A stretch of DNA of 64,000 nt, from assembly GCA_035772405.1 (NCBI GenBank), contig JAYKKM010000309.1, positions 332,001 to 396,000 on the forward strand, read 5' to 3'. The notes beneath the pieces were generated by a model. The model had not been told where the DNA came from. It saw only the letters and a program-made list of their open reading frames with translations, and ran no database searches. Positions 33,160-41,931 of this stretch are shown piece by piece; within the stretch, counting starts at the first letter, position 1, and each line of letters begins with the position of its first letter. Made by a program: the position numbers and the translations under genes. This stretch comes from Chrysogorgia sp. JL179-B06 (taxonomy: Eukaryota > Cnidaria > Anthozoa > Scleralcyonacea > Chrysogorgiidae).

Positions 33160-33855
33160 ATGACTCAAGCCCGAGAGGTTAGCGAAGAAGATATTGCCAA
33201 CATGCTGAGAACGGCCTTTACCAGTGTGTCTACCCCACAAGACACCCCTGGACCCAACGTCTTAAACGAGTACTTCTCAATATGCTCACCACTCCTTGAC
33301 CTCAACCCCGACGGAGGGTTGCCAAAACGGTTTGGCTCTCAGGTCAACCGCACTAGGCATCTTCTCGACGCTTGGATCGATCTTCGGGAGGAGAGAGCCA
33401 ACGAGCTTGCTGATAGATTAGCTAGCATAATCCCTGTGTGGTGTTACTCGTCATTCAAGTACCTTATGTTAGCAAGTGGTGTCTACTTGAACAACCCTCG
33501 TGAGTCCAACGCTACATTACTCGGTAACTTCCTCGAAGTGTTCTTAGCGACCCTTATGTGGAAACCATGCCCAACTAAAGCCAAAGCGTGGCTAGAGCTC
33601 GCTGCAAACCGCGACGTTCACGTTTGCAAGGTGGGGTGTAATGAGATACTGGGTGCGGATGATATCAGGGACCACGTACTCTCGCCCACCCACAGACACT
33701 TTGCGAGAGATGAAAACGTGTACACCTGTCACCCGTGCGGTGTGGTCACCAACGACCCACTGCATCGCTTAAGACATGAGAGCTCGAGGTCCCATCTTAA
33801 AAACTTAGAGCTCCAGCGGATATTCGACATGGAGCGACGGTTTCCACCACAATAA
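33160..33855 (+). CDS. Zinc-finger protein of the TK cassette (outer only)
   Basis: 231 residues, intact, with no counterpart in the inner element. The N-terminal 150 residues are helical (LLDAWIDLREERANELADRL). The C terminus has two C2H2-type fingers spaced like U1/double-stranded-RNA-binding fingers: VCKVGCNEILG...HVLSPTHRHF and YTCHPCGVVTN...HESSRSHLKN. It is transcribed rightward, 30 bp before the thymidine kinase and opposite to its neighbours, and the region before the ATG (TTTTTTCTGGGAGTATAACATA) closely resembles that of the kinase. The two genes look like one acquired cassette. Function unknown; nucleic-acid binding is likely. Confidence 0.6.
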   Translation: MTQAREVSEEDIANMLRTAFTSVSTPQDTPGPNVLNEYFSICSPLLDLNPDGGLPKRFGSQVNRTRHLLDAWIDLREERANELADRLASIIPVWCYSSFKYLMLASGVYLNNPRESNATLLGNFLEVFLATLMWKPCPTKAKAWLELAANRDVHVCKVGCNEILGADDIRDHVLSPTHRHFARDENVYTCHPCGVVTNDPLHRLRHESSRSHLKNLELQRIFDMERRFPPQ

Positions 33856-33885
33856 AAAAAATATTTCTCTGGGGGTATAGTAACC

Positions 33886-34452
33886 ATGAGAAAAGTTGGT
33901 AAACTAGAAATCGTGATTGGTCCCATGTTCGCAGGAAAAACAACAGAGACTCTTCGTAGGTTAATCACGTTAAGTAAGTCAGGGCTCAAAGTCCTCTACA
34001 TGAACAACACAGGCGACACTAGGCGAACTGACCACGCGTTCTCCACACATCGTCAGACCATTGTTGTTGGATCAGACAGTTTACCTGCGAAGTTAATCAC
34101 CAACCTTCCAAGTTCTTCCGAGATAGCCGATTATGACGTCATCGGTATTGATGAGGGCCATTGGTACTCTGATCTACTCCCAATTATTCGCGAATATGTC
34201 AAAGCTGGCATTCACGTCATTATTTGTGGTCTCATATCAACGGAGCACTTAAAAAGACTTGGTGAGCTCGACACACTGTTCTCAGTGGCAGACGACATCA
34301 CCTTTCTAAAAGCGTATTGCGCCGTTTGTCGTGACACTCACGGAACAACCGTTGAAGCACCATTCAGTTGGAGATACAACCCAGGACCATCGTTTGTTGG
34401 TGGTGCTGAGCAATATCGCGCAGTGTGCAGACGTCATCATCCTTCCACATAA
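33886..34452 (+). CDS. tk: Thymidine kinase, TK1/type II family (outer only)
   Basis: 188 residues, intact. It phosphorylates thymidine to dTMP in the salvage pathway, raising dTTP for DNA synthesis. P-loop GPMFAGKT is at residues 12-19, with the catalytic acidic pair DE at 89-90 (IDEGHW; family consensus DEgQF). IICGL is at 112-116. The zinc site is C145 and C148 in CAVC plus C181 and H184/185 in CRRHH, with the lasso loop VGGAEQYRAV at 171-180. All key elements of a functional enzyme are present and the length is normal. Type II kinases of this kind are common in large DNA viruses and animals, but I know of none as a standard Polinton gene. A TATA-like CTCTGGGGGTATAGTAACC lies just before the ATG. 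Confidence 0.9.
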   Translation: MRKVGKLEIVIGPMFAGKTTETLRRLITLSKSGLKVLYMNNTGDTRRTDHAFSTHRQTIVVGSDSLPAKLITNLPSSSEIADYDVIGIDEGHWYSDLLPIIREYVKAGIHVIICGLISTEHLKRLGELDTLFSVADDITFLKAYCAVCRDTHGTTVEAPFSWRYNPGPSFVGGAEQYRAVCRRHHPST

Positions 34453-34504
34453 AATTAAGGGTGTTCTCGGATACCCCACTTTTTTAAATTTAGACATTGG
34501 TCAC

Positions 34505-34753
34505 ATGAAGCGTCCAATGTCTCATAGAAACATTTTTTCACACAGTGGTCAGAAGGTTTGTGAAATAAAGAGAGAAAGTTTCGCAGATATTTTTATCGAG
34601 TTAAAAAAGTCTTTAAAAAATGCTAGAGCAGTTGTCGCTTCAAACGTCGTCTCAACAACGAGAACGAGTGCTAATTCGACTTATTACTCGCTGTCTAAAA
34701 AGTCTCTTTACAATAACGTCTCTCATGGTTACTCAACGCTGATTTATTTTTAA
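34505..34753 (+). CDS. Possible small ORF after thymidine kinase
   Basis: An 82-codon frame starting at ATG 34505 (MKRPMSHRNIFSHSG...) overlaps the tail of the convergent BRO gene by 59 bp. It is basic, has no recognisable motif and has no counterpart in the inner element. It may be only 3' UTR. Confidence 0.25.
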   Translation: MKRPMSHRNIFSHSGQKVCEIKRESFADIFIELKKSLKNARAVVASNVVSTTRTSANSTYYSLSKKSLYNNVSHGYSTLIYF

Positions 34754-35459
34754 ATTTACGAAAACACTGGGAGCACTGAAACCCAACGTCAAAGAAATAT
34801 TTTATTACCGTGGTAATAGCGTCGTCGTACGAGTCGCACAAGAGTGTTAGATAACCAGCGGACTTATATCTGAGTAGCAGAGAGTCTTGCTCTTTGGATG
34901 TCTTGCCTGTGCCACCTGGATTCTTGAACTCAATCACGAGCCCGCTGTGCTGTCGGTTTGCATTGGCAATAATCAAGTCAGGTGTTCCACGTTGGTAACC
35001 TTTTTTCCACGAGTTTATTCTTTTACTCGAAGTGTCTTGATTTTCACCACAAGCAGCTATCAAAATAGCTTCTGGATAATATTTCCTAAGAAAACCAACA
35101 ACTTTCGTATGAAGGTCGAACTCAGTGATCATTTTAAACTGATTGTGTTTGAGACCGACGTCAGCTAAACCCTTTCTAATGCTTGGTAAGACTTCTGTGC
35201 CCAACCTTCCGAAGTGTCTCGCACGCTCCATTTTACTCGAGAACACCAATGAGTAGACCCCAAGTTCGTTGATAAACGAGGCCTGTTCCATCTTCATTTT
35301 ACAATCAGGTTCGACGTGGTCGTGCACTGCATCTTTTGGTCGGGCATAACCTAGAGCGCTCGCGACCTCTTTCGCTTTGAACCATATTTCACCGTTGTGA
35401 TTAACCGTTGTGATTTGATGACCGTCGAAATCAAATAGTTGAGGCGCTATGGAAGTCAT
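34695..35459 (-). CDS. BRO-N / VRR-type nuclease / C2H2 finger fusion (outer)
   Basis: From ATG 35459 (a GTG frame begins six codons earlier) this gives about 254 residues, intact. Residues 1-100 match the BRO-N DNA-binding domain of baculovirus repeated ORFs and phage antirepressors (GEIWFKAKEVASALGYARP, then LVFSSKMERARHFGRLGTEV and LPSIRKG). The middle fits a VRR-NUC/PD-(D/E)XK nuclease: GTPDLIIANANRQHSGLVIE followed by FKNPGG, supplying D and ExK. A C2H2 finger ends the protein (CSQCFRKFKNKSALSNHERR). The inner orthologue is 45264-46082. Likely a sequence-guided nuclease or regulator. Confidence 0.75.
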   Translation of the reverse strand: MTSIAPQLFDFDGHQITTVNHNGEIWFKAKEVASALGYARPKDAVHDHVEPDCKMKMEQASFINELGVYSLVFSSKMERARHFGRLGTEVLPSIRKGLADVGLKHNQFKMITEFDLHTKVVGFLRKYYPEAILIAACGENQDTSSKRINSWKKGYQRGTPDLIIANANRQHSGLVIEFKNPGGTGKTSKEQDSLLLRYKSAGYLTLLCDSYDDAITTVIKYFFDVGFQCSQCFRKFKNKSALSNHERRYCKETF

Positions 35460-35540
35460 CACTATATAGTCCCCCACAAAAAACTCTACTCGATGTGGGC
35501 GTTAGGTTTTTTATAGATCTGGTTTGTTGTGTACCAATGC

Positions 35541-35546
35541 AGCAGG
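35541..35546 (+). repeat. Left target-site duplication AGCAGG
   Basis: AGCAGG directly precedes the AGTAGTATAG terminus of the inner Polinton and is repeated at 52602-52607. Six base pairs is the known Polinton duplication length. Confidence 0.92.
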
Positions 35547-35998
35547 AGTAGTATAGAAAGTGGGGCTACCGGCGCATTTTTCCATTTTTTCATGCTTCGC
35601 AATCAAAATGTGAAAAAGTTCGCCGTTAACCCCACTTTCGAGACTACTAACAGTGACGTGTCACAGGTTTGGGAGCGTAGAAACGCGTCTCACAGACTCC
35701 AAACCACGTGGTATATCGCTTGGCATGGTGTTGTTACGAGCGGTATCTTCGTTTACAGCAGCACCACATCAATACGTGTTATTATTAGTAGTCTAGAAAT
35801 ATAATCACTTTTTGTAGTCTCACAGACTCCAAACCACATGGTTTATCGCTGTTGTCTCCACTCTTGAGACTACTAACAGTGGTGTGTCGCGTGTTTTAGA
35901 CGTGTGGAAACACGTCTCACGGACTCCAGATCGTGTGGTATATCACCATTGTCCCCACTTTCGAGACTACTAAAACGAGACGAAATAAATTTCGTTAA
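35547..35998 (+). repeat. Left terminal inverted repeat of inner Polinton
   Basis: Matches 52150-52601 in reverse complement almost perfectly, with differences only near the inner edge (around AAATAAATTTCGTT). It contains internal subrepeats: a CTTTCGAGACTACTAACAGT/CTCACAGACTCCAAACCA unit occurs two to three times. No gene. Confidence 0.92.
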
Positions 35999-36070
35999 AT
36001 AAAATTCGTTAAATGAAACAAAAATAAATTATACTCGAAAACCATCACACGCGTTTCCCGAAATAGTTTT

Positions 36071-36289
36071 TCAAGTATTAGTACGTGGAAGCTGCAACTC
36101 TCTGTTGTGACTGATCATCCTTTTCCCGAGTACAGTATGTTTAAACCTCTCGTCTAGTTCCTCACGTTCTACATTACTATTAGTGAAGAGTTGTCGTTTG
36201 AGCTCTCTAATCTGGTAGATAAATAACAACTCTTTGTTGAGTCTCGCTGTCTTTTCCTCCACTGACTCCTGACGTTCTACACTTCTCAT
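36071..36289 (-). CDS. Small charged helical protein (inner)
   Basis: 72 residues, highly charged and predicted helical (RLNKELLFIYQIRELKRQLF). The ATG is at 36289. No homologue is seen in the outer element, though a small coiled-coil ORF of similar character lies at 47127-47312. It lies just inside the left TIR, at the end of the leftward block. Function unknown. Confidence 0.4.
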   Translation of the reverse strand: MRSVERQESVEEKTARLNKELLFIYQIRELKRQLFTNSNVEREELDERFKHTVLGKRMISHNRELQLPRTNT

Positions 36290-36338
36290 TAAGTTAGTAT
36301 ATACTCATGTCTTTAGGTCGTTTTGTAAATTGTTATAA

Positions 36339-36869
36339 TTAGGTAGAACTGTCTCCCTCATTCGGGGGTTTCCCCTCGGGGATTTCCCCTCTAGCCATGT
36401 GGCTAAATACGTGTTTACTAGTTGTCAGTCCACCTGATAACAACCCTAAACAAGGGAGGTAGGGGGATATGTATGATATAAACTTCTCTACATCTCTTTT
36501 AAGTAGCTGGTCAGTAATCAACTCTTTTTCTAGCTTTTCAGGTGATTCGATAGCGTTGAACCCTCCTAACGCGTGGGCGAACTTGCTTATTAAAAGGTCA
36601 CAGAGAAACACGTTCGCTTTCTCCATTCTTTTTGCCTCCCATTCTTCGTAGATCTTGTTGATAACTTTATCTGAAGCCTTTTTGAGATAAGCGATGGATT
36701 TGTCTATCTCACCGTCCTCTGAGAGTCTTCTTAGTTCGTCTCGTTTCTTGTCTACATCAGTTTGGGGAGTGTCGATTTGTGGTTCGTCAATCACTTCCTG
36801 TTCTGCTTCTTGTATGTCTTCAATGAGTTCGTCAATTGTCTCGAGATTTTTTGTCTTACGTTTTGGCAT
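36339..36869 (-). CDS. Conserved Polinton protein downstream of ATPase (inner)
   Basis: 176 residues. The acidic N terminus (DELIEDIQEAEQEVIDEPQI) is followed by a conserved helical domain (LKKASDKVINKIYEEWEAKR, then DLLISKFAHALGGFNAIE) and a hydrophobic C-terminal helix (ISPYLPCLGLLSGGLTTSKH). The orthologue is 61366-61878. It overlaps the ATPase gene by 14 bp, suggesting coupled expression, so a role in packaging or assembly is plausible. No known domain recognised. Confidence 0.65.
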   Translation of the reverse strand: MPKRKTKNLETIDELIEDIQEAEQEVIDEPQIDTPQTDVDKKRDELRRLSEDGEIDKSIAYLKKASDKVINKIYEEWEAKRMEKANVFLCDLLISKFAHALGGFNAIESPEKLEKELITDQLLKRDVEKFISYISPYLPCLGLLSGGLTTSKHVFSHMARGEIPEGKPPNEGDSST

Positions 36870-37491
36870 GTCCTATATTATACGGTGTGTTTTGTTTTTG
36901 CGGAATAACTATTTCGTATGAGTATGGATGCCTTAGAAGTATCTCCAATCTTGCGTACTCGTCTTTCAACTGTTTTATTATTTTCTGAATTTCCTTTTTA
37001 TCGACTCCGTTGAGATAATCGTCTACGATAATTTTCATATCGTTTCTGTTAGGGTTGTAGAATGTTACTAACTTCGAGATGTTCTCACGATATGGTTTAC
37101 TAATTGAGGTTAGTTGTTGTGTTATGACTATTATGGATAGGTTGTAGTGTCTAGCGCTAAAGGCTAGTTTCACTAGTTCGCTTGTTCTGTTTTTAACGTC
37201 CTGCCCACCAGCACAATCATCTAATATTATTAGTGAATTGGTACCTTTATAAGTATCAGTCACGTGTTTAAGGACTACGTTGACCTTATCTTGCTCACAT
37301 TGAATAGTGATAAAGTCTGGGTCTCTCAAGTATTTCCACTCTGTGTACGTCTTATTCCATTCGAACGTCGGGCATATAAGAATGATGAAATCGAAGTGAT
37401 TCGTGTGGTCTTTCTCTATCATATCCAAGAGGTAGTACGTTTTGCCGCAGGCTGTCATACCAACAATTAGTATGTTAAAAGGTGTTTTCAT
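36856..37491 (-). CDS. DNA-packaging ATPase (FtsK/HerA, A32-like) (inner)
   Basis: 211 residues, intact. Walker A GMTACGKT at residues 11-18, Walker B LIILDDC at 87-93, and IIVITQQL at about 126-133 as the sensor-like strand. The CPTFEWNKTYTEWKY and GQDVKNRTSELVKLAFSARH segments are shared with the outer copy (60763-61362). It would translocate the linear genome into capsids. It is divergent from the element 1 ATPase, so the two nested elements form a separate Polinton lineage. CTAAAACATATAGTATTCTA precedes the ATG. Confidence 0.85.
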   Translation of the reverse strand: MKTPFNILIVGMTACGKTYYLLDMIEKDHTNHFDFIILICPTFEWNKTYTEWKYLRDPDFITIQCEQDKVNVVLKHVTDTYKGTNSLIILDDCAGGQDVKNRTSELVKLAFSARHYNLSIIVITQQLTSISKPYRENISKLVTFYNPNRNDMKIIVDDYLNGVDKKEIQKIIKQLKDEYARLEILLRHPYSYEIVIPQKQNTPYNIGHAKT

Positions 37492-37508
37492 ATAGAATAC
37501 TATATGTT

Positions 37509-38749
37509 TTAGTATTGGATTGATTGTAGATCGTTGTTGATAAGGTTTACGAGTCCGTCGGAGAGTATGAATATTCTACACATGACGTTCGCTGTTGTGA
37601 CTTTTTTAATGATTTCCATCAGTATTCCTGACTGAGTATTCACGATCTTTTTTCCGGTGGCGACTTTCGCGTTATCTTCGATAGACCTAAGGTCAACAAC
37701 CAAAGCGAAATCGTCTTTGTAAAACTTTTGGACAGTCATATGCTGGTCACAGTCTAGTTTTCGTCCAAATAGTCGTTTCGCTTCTACCCATAGTCTTGAT
37801 TTTGGTATTCCTTGACTGTATACCATGTTTGGCACGCCTTCAATAGTGAGTTTGACTGACTCTATGTTTGGGTATATGAACTCCTCGCTGTCAGTTCTTG
37901 TCTTATTTGTGAAGAGTAGAACGATAGCTTTCATTGACTTTCTTGGTAGGTTAATATTTTCGTTCATGAGTGTGATTCCTTTATCCCACTCCACAGTCTT
38001 CATTAGCGTGACGTGCTCGTATGATAGAGATCTACCGGATGCGTATAGAGATGATACTTCATCTGAGCGATCTCTTGACTCTCGATAGTTTCGTACTCCA
38101 ATTCGAGGTTCTCCAACGTATAGCCAGTCACAGCTGATCCAGATTGAGCCACCATAATATCGGTTGCTTTGGGGAGTGTGATTATGTACCTGAGATTATT
38201 GTTCATATTATACGGTGCGTATAAACCGTGATCTTCTAGAATCTTGTCAAGTTGAATCTTTTGTTTGGTACCATGAATAGAGAACATCAGACCATCGCTA
38301 ACTTTTTGTGCGTTTCCACTGGCCGCGCCACTGTCGTCCTTCGAGATTAACTTTCGAAGGTTCTCGTTTGCTAGGCCGTATTCGATCATAGCCGTTCGCT
38401 CTGTTTTAGGTCTCCACAAATCTCTGTACGTGCCGATAACACTCTCGCCACAGTTGTCGTACACAGTCTCACCTGCTAATTTTATAACCAGTTTTTCAGA
38501 GAGTAGTCTCGAGAGGTTATTAAGAAACCATGATTTCGCGTTCGCACTTTTGAAGTCGAATAGGAGATGGAAACTGGAGGGTACCAAGCAAGTGTTACCC
38601 TTTGTCTTTGGGATATCAATGTATAACTCCTCCTCTGGATTGGCTTTGTTAGGGTTCAGTGTCACAACGTGACGGGTCCTTGTGCCTTTGATAGCAGATA
38701 TTTCACGACGTCTATATCCAGGAAGCAACTCTTTTTCACTAGTATTCAT
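37509..38749 (-). pseudogene. Putative major capsid protein (inner), one frameshift
   Basis: Two frames, 38003-38749 and 37509-38003, are separated by a single frame change near 38066. Together they correspond to about 410 residues of a beta-rich protein (RTRHVVTLNPNKANPEEELY, IIKLAGETVYDN-like, GSAVTGYTLENLELEYETIE, NLPRKSMKAIVLLFTN). Size, single copy and position beside the packaging ATPase fit the double jelly-roll hexon, but sequence similarity to the element 1 MCP is not obvious by eye. The outer copy is 59508-60747, broken at a different place, so the gene is conserved and real. Confidence 0.6.
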
Positions 38750-38771
38750 ACTATATATTATAACACATGTT

Positions 38772-40172
38772 TTATTTCCTCTGTTTGTACTGATCGTAGA
38801 CGAACCAAGCTAGTGCTATCGCTAGGATCCATAAATTAGACGCTAACCAAGATATGCCTGCAGCTCCCCACTTTAACGCAGTTGCCACCACGTTTAGCAG
38901 TCCAGCCAGTAGAGGGCCAGCCTTTGTGGCTAGATTAGTTATAGCTTTTCCTAGTTTTCCAAGTGCTTGACCACCTTTGAAGACTACGCTTCTAGCGGAT
39001 ATTATAATCGTGGTGATGAAAGAGGCTATGGTTATTCCTAAAGCCGAAGCGCCTAACCAATTTTCTCTAAACCACTCCTTTATTTTTTGTAATCGAGTGA
39101 CGTCCTCTTCTTGTCGCTCCCTAACCTCCTCACGTTCCAACTGGTCTAAGGTTCTGTCCTTAGCTACCTCAAGACCTGTCACTCTCTCACTCAACTCGAA
39201 CTCCTCTATAGAACTAACTTCCTCTTCGCTAAGAAGGTGTGTGGTCTCGTCAGCAGCGTCCTGAAAGTAGTTGGCTTGTGCTTTTAGAAATAGTGGTCTA
39301 GTGTCTGGATCGATACTGTTGTGTGGGTTTAGGACGCCTCTTAACTCTCTATTTTCTTTTTCTGTTAGCCCGAATACGTTATCTTGGTTCGATTCTATTC
39401 CAATTACTGGGAAGTCACTTGAGACTGTGGTGTCTTCTGTTATAACGTCAGTTGTTGTTGAGGTGCCAGGGATTTGTTCGACTAACTGCTTAAACTGCTC
39501 AATTGCACTTTTACTTCTACTGTCTTTACTGTAGATCAAACCATTTTTTCCAGGTTTTAGTATTAGTTTAGGTTTCAAATATTCACCATCTTCTCCTACC
39601 GGTTTGAAAAGAATAGAACCTGAGGGTGTCACATATGACCTGTTAACTATATTCCTTGACACATCGTCATTACTAAGTCTTTTTTTGTATAACTTACGTA
39701 TTTTTTTATCTATTAGATTGGTTCTTTTTATACCATTTAATACTAACTCTTTATTGAGTTCGTTTAGTTTACCCAACCTTCTTTCTATTTCGCCCACCTC
39801 TTCAAAAGCTAAATTGAAGCTCTCATCGTGGACGTCACCATATGTCGCTGGTTCAGCAAACACTACTGCTGGGGCCTCAGCGGTGACACCACTACCCTTA
39901 CTAGTGATTAGCACTGTTTTTCCGTCTTTCCTGCTTGTGAATAATGTCTCCATAAATCTGTTTTGTAGTCTGCGTTTTATGGATCTAGTCTCTATCTCTA
40001 CTTCCACCCTGGCGATTGTGGTGAGTCTAGTGTTTTGTTCTTGATATGTTTCACCTTCTACAAGTGTAGTATCGTTAAGTTTGTTGAGCTCTTCTTCTAA
40101 CTGATCATTTGTATAATTCTTAAGATCGTCAAGATCTTGCATTTCGATTTCATCGAACCCTCCTTCAGCCAT
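38772..40172 (-). CDS. 466-aa protein with C-terminal membrane domain (inner)
   Basis: Intact. The N-terminal two thirds are charged with helical/coiled-coil stretches (IERRLGKLNELNKELVLNGI, then a KKIRKLYKKRL cluster). There is a conserved segment IVNRSYVTPSGSILFKPVGE and GKNGLIYSKDSRSKSAIEQF. The last 110 residues contain three or four hydrophobic segments (LGITIASFITTIIISARSVV ... LWILAIALAWFVYDQY). A membrane-anchored virion or entry-type protein is possible, but nothing identifies it. The outer copy (58012-59455) is broken at an A-run. It precedes the MCP in the leftward block. Confidence 0.65.
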   Translation of the reverse strand: MAEGGFDEIEMQDLDDLKNYTNDQLEEELNKLNDTTLVEGETYQEQNTRLTTIARVEVEIETRSIKRRLQNRFMETLFTSRKDGKTVLITSKGSGVTAEAPAVVFAEPATYGDVHDESFNLAFEEVGEIERRLGKLNELNKELVLNGIKRTNLIDKKIRKLYKKRLSNDDVSRNIVNRSYVTPSGSILFKPVGEDGEYLKPKLILKPGKNGLIYSKDSRSKSAIEQFKQLVEQIPGTSTTTDVITEDTTVSSDFPVIGIESNQDNVFGLTEKENRELRGVLNPHNSIDPDTRPLFLKAQANYFQDAADETTHLLSEEEVSSIEEFELSERVTGLEVAKDRTLDQLEREEVRERQEEDVTRLQKIKEWFRENWLGASALGITIASFITTIIISARSVVFKGGQALGKLGKAITNLATKAGPLLAGLLNVVATALKWGAAGISWLASNLWILAIALAWFVYDQYKQRK

Positions 40173-40178
40173 TATATA

Positions 40179-41264
40179 CTACTCGATGTTTTGAATATCA
40201 CTCTCTGGTATCCATGAATCATGTTTACTGTCATAGCCAAGCCACTTGACTAAAACCATTTTCTTACCTCCCACCTTCTTCCTCTTTAGTATCTTCTCAA
40301 CTTTATATACATCGTCTTTTTTATCGACAGCTGACAACTCTTCCTCGTAGAACTTACCAATGATAGGTTCCCCTTCATGGTCCTCTATCTCGTATACGGT
40401 AGGGTCACCACGCATGACCTTTGTAACTTTGAATAGCTCCTCAGTGAAGTTAGCCTCATACCCTTTTGCAAATATGCTCTTGTACTTTGATATCCTGACA
40501 GTCTCACCTACTTTAAACTTTGGTAGTGGGTAGTCGCCGAAATGGTACCCAAACAACGTCGTCCATACTTCGTTTTCGTTTTTCTTACTAACGTCTTTAG
40601 GTTTCATTAAAATAGTACTATGTTTGGTATTGTTGTAATTCTCAACAAGCTGGTCTAGAATGTCAATCCACTTGTACGTTCCTTTACTGTAGAAGTACTT
40701 CCACATAGACGTCTTGAGTGTTCTGTTAAACCTTTCCACGACTGCTGCCTTTTTATCAGAGTTCGTGCTGAAGTACTTCACGTTGTGTTTATCCAATAGA
40801 TCCTTCACACCAACGTTGTAGAATTCCTTACCATCGTCAAACTGAGCCAACTTTGGATACTCACCAAATTTAACCTTAGCCTTATCTAGTAACTCTGTGA
40901 CAGCCTTAGTCATGTTTTTCGTGTCTTTCCTGTAGACGGGTATTGCGAAAGCATACCTACTAAGGATCTCAGTGGCTGTTAGTATCCAGTAGTACCCGTT
41001 GTTCTTATGCTTGTACTTACCCATATCGACCAAGTCCATCTGTATCTGCTCACCCAGATAGTCAACAAACGTTTGTCTAAACTTATGTTTCTTAACAACT
41101 GGTTTGTACCTAGTGTAAGTGTCTTGAGATTTTAGCCAGTCCTTTATCTTTGCCCTACTAACGTTTAGACCGTCTTCTTGTGCTTTTTGGTACAGCCTCT
41201 CGGCAGATTGGTAACCAGTTGATGGGTTGTAGTAAATATCTCTTAGTTCTTGCTCTACGTCCAT
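40179..41264 (-). CDS. Retroviral-type integrase with chromodomain (inner)
   Basis: From ATG 41264 (GTG two codons earlier) this gives about 361 residues, intact. N-terminal helical domain (LRDIYYNPSTGYQSAERLYQ), catalytic core with D in QMDLVDM, D in AQFDDGKEF and E in AAVVERFNRTLK, then an SH3-like segment (FKVGETVRISKYKS) and a C-terminal chromodomain (YKVEKILKRKK ... LVKWLGYDSKHDSWIPESDI). Integrases of this type make 6-bp duplications, matching the AGCAGG flanks. The outer orthologue is 56902-58005. Confidence 0.9.
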   Translation of the reverse strand: MDVEQELRDIYYNPSTGYQSAERLYQKAQEDGLNVSRAKIKDWLKSQDTYTRYKPVVKKHKFRQTFVDYLGEQIQMDLVDMGKYKHKNNGYYWILTATEILSRYAFAIPVYRKDTKNMTKAVTELLDKAKVKFGEYPKLAQFDDGKEFYNVGVKDLLDKHNVKYFSTNSDKKAAVVERFNRTLKTSMWKYFYSKGTYKWIDILDQLVENYNNTKHSTILMKPKDVSKKNENEVWTTLFGYHFGDYPLPKFKVGETVRISKYKSIFAKGYEANFTEELFKVTKVMRGDPTVYEIEDHEGEPIIGKFYEEELSAVDKKDDVYKVEKILKRKKVGGKKMVLVKWLGYDSKHDSWIPESDIQNIE

Positions 41265-41269
41265 ATACA

Positions 41270-41914
41270 CTACGTGATGTGTAAATCTAACAACACCTCG
41301 CCAACGTTAACACTGTTATCGTCCTGATCTGTTATCTTGAACTCTAGTTGGTTGATGACTCCTTTGTTTATTGGGATTTTAGATCCAACACCAAAATGTT
41401 GTACAGAGCCCTTAAGTGTCTGTGTGCTAGTTATTGGCAGTACTGCGATACAACCACTTTTGCTACCATTAACTATGTTATTAGACCTGTCCACAATATT
41501 AGATGTTACTTGTATGTATTTCAGTCCTCTGTTAACGTTCACAACGTTAGGACTGGTTTTTGTGGTGGTTATTGTAGTGTTTTCGTCAAACCCGAGAAGT
41601 TGTCCAAATTTAAACAGTTCTATTTGCTGATCAGTTGTTATAGTACACGTCGAGTCATATCTGTTAGCCACTAGCTTGACGTCTCCTAACTCTCTCAAGT
41701 CGTCGGCAATCGTTTTAAAGGTGTGGTATCCAGGACTAAAAACGTGGTTGTTACTGTTATAAGTTTTCTTGTTGTTAGCTGTGGTTACGTTAACGTAGTT
41801 CCAAAAGATGGTTGCCTTCTCCACTAGTAAGTGAGGGTCTGAGTTAGTTGCTAGAGTTGACTCTGGTAGGTCTATAGTTTTCGTTGAACCACTAATCAAT
41901 ACTACCACTCTCAT
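41270..41914 (-). CDS. Penton-like minor capsid protein (inner)
   Basis: 214 residues, intact. The C-terminal half (NVNRGLKYIQVTSNIVDRSN, CIAVLPITSTQTLKGSVQHF, IPINKGVINQLEFKITDQ) shows the same order of beta segments as the C terminus of the element 1 penton, so a single jelly-roll vertex protein is likely. N terminus: MRVVVLISGSTKTIDLPEST with DPHLLVEKATIFWNYVNV. Two homologues occur in tandem in the outer element (55414 and 56104). Its start codon is only 17 bp from the divergent gene at 41932. Confidence 0.65.
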   Translation of the reverse strand: MRVVVLISGSTKTIDLPESTLATNSDPHLLVEKATIFWNYVNVTTANNKKTYNSNNHVFSPGYHTFKTIADDLRELGDVKLVANRYDSTCTITTDQQIELFKFGQLLGFDENTTITTTKTSPNVVNVNRGLKYIQVTSNIVDRSNNIVNGSKSGCIAVLPITSTQTLKGSVQHFGVGSKIPINKGVINQLEFKITDQDDNSVNVGEVLLDLHIT

Positions 41915-41931
41915 ATAACGTACGGTATGTT
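41915..41931. promoter_or_regulatory. 17-bp divergent promoter-like spacer
   Basis: The start codons of the leftward penton-like gene (41914) and the rightward gene (41932) are separated only by ATAACGTACGGTATGTT. Read in either direction this gives an AAC-GTA/TATA-like motif ending at the ATG. It is a rough palindrome. The outer equivalent is 55370-55413. Confidence 0.6.

Noticed and set aside
35529..35804. ORF of 91 codons in the left TIR, repeated at 52344-52556
   Set aside because: It lies entirely inside the inverted repeat, has no motif, and is duplicated only because the TIRs are identical.
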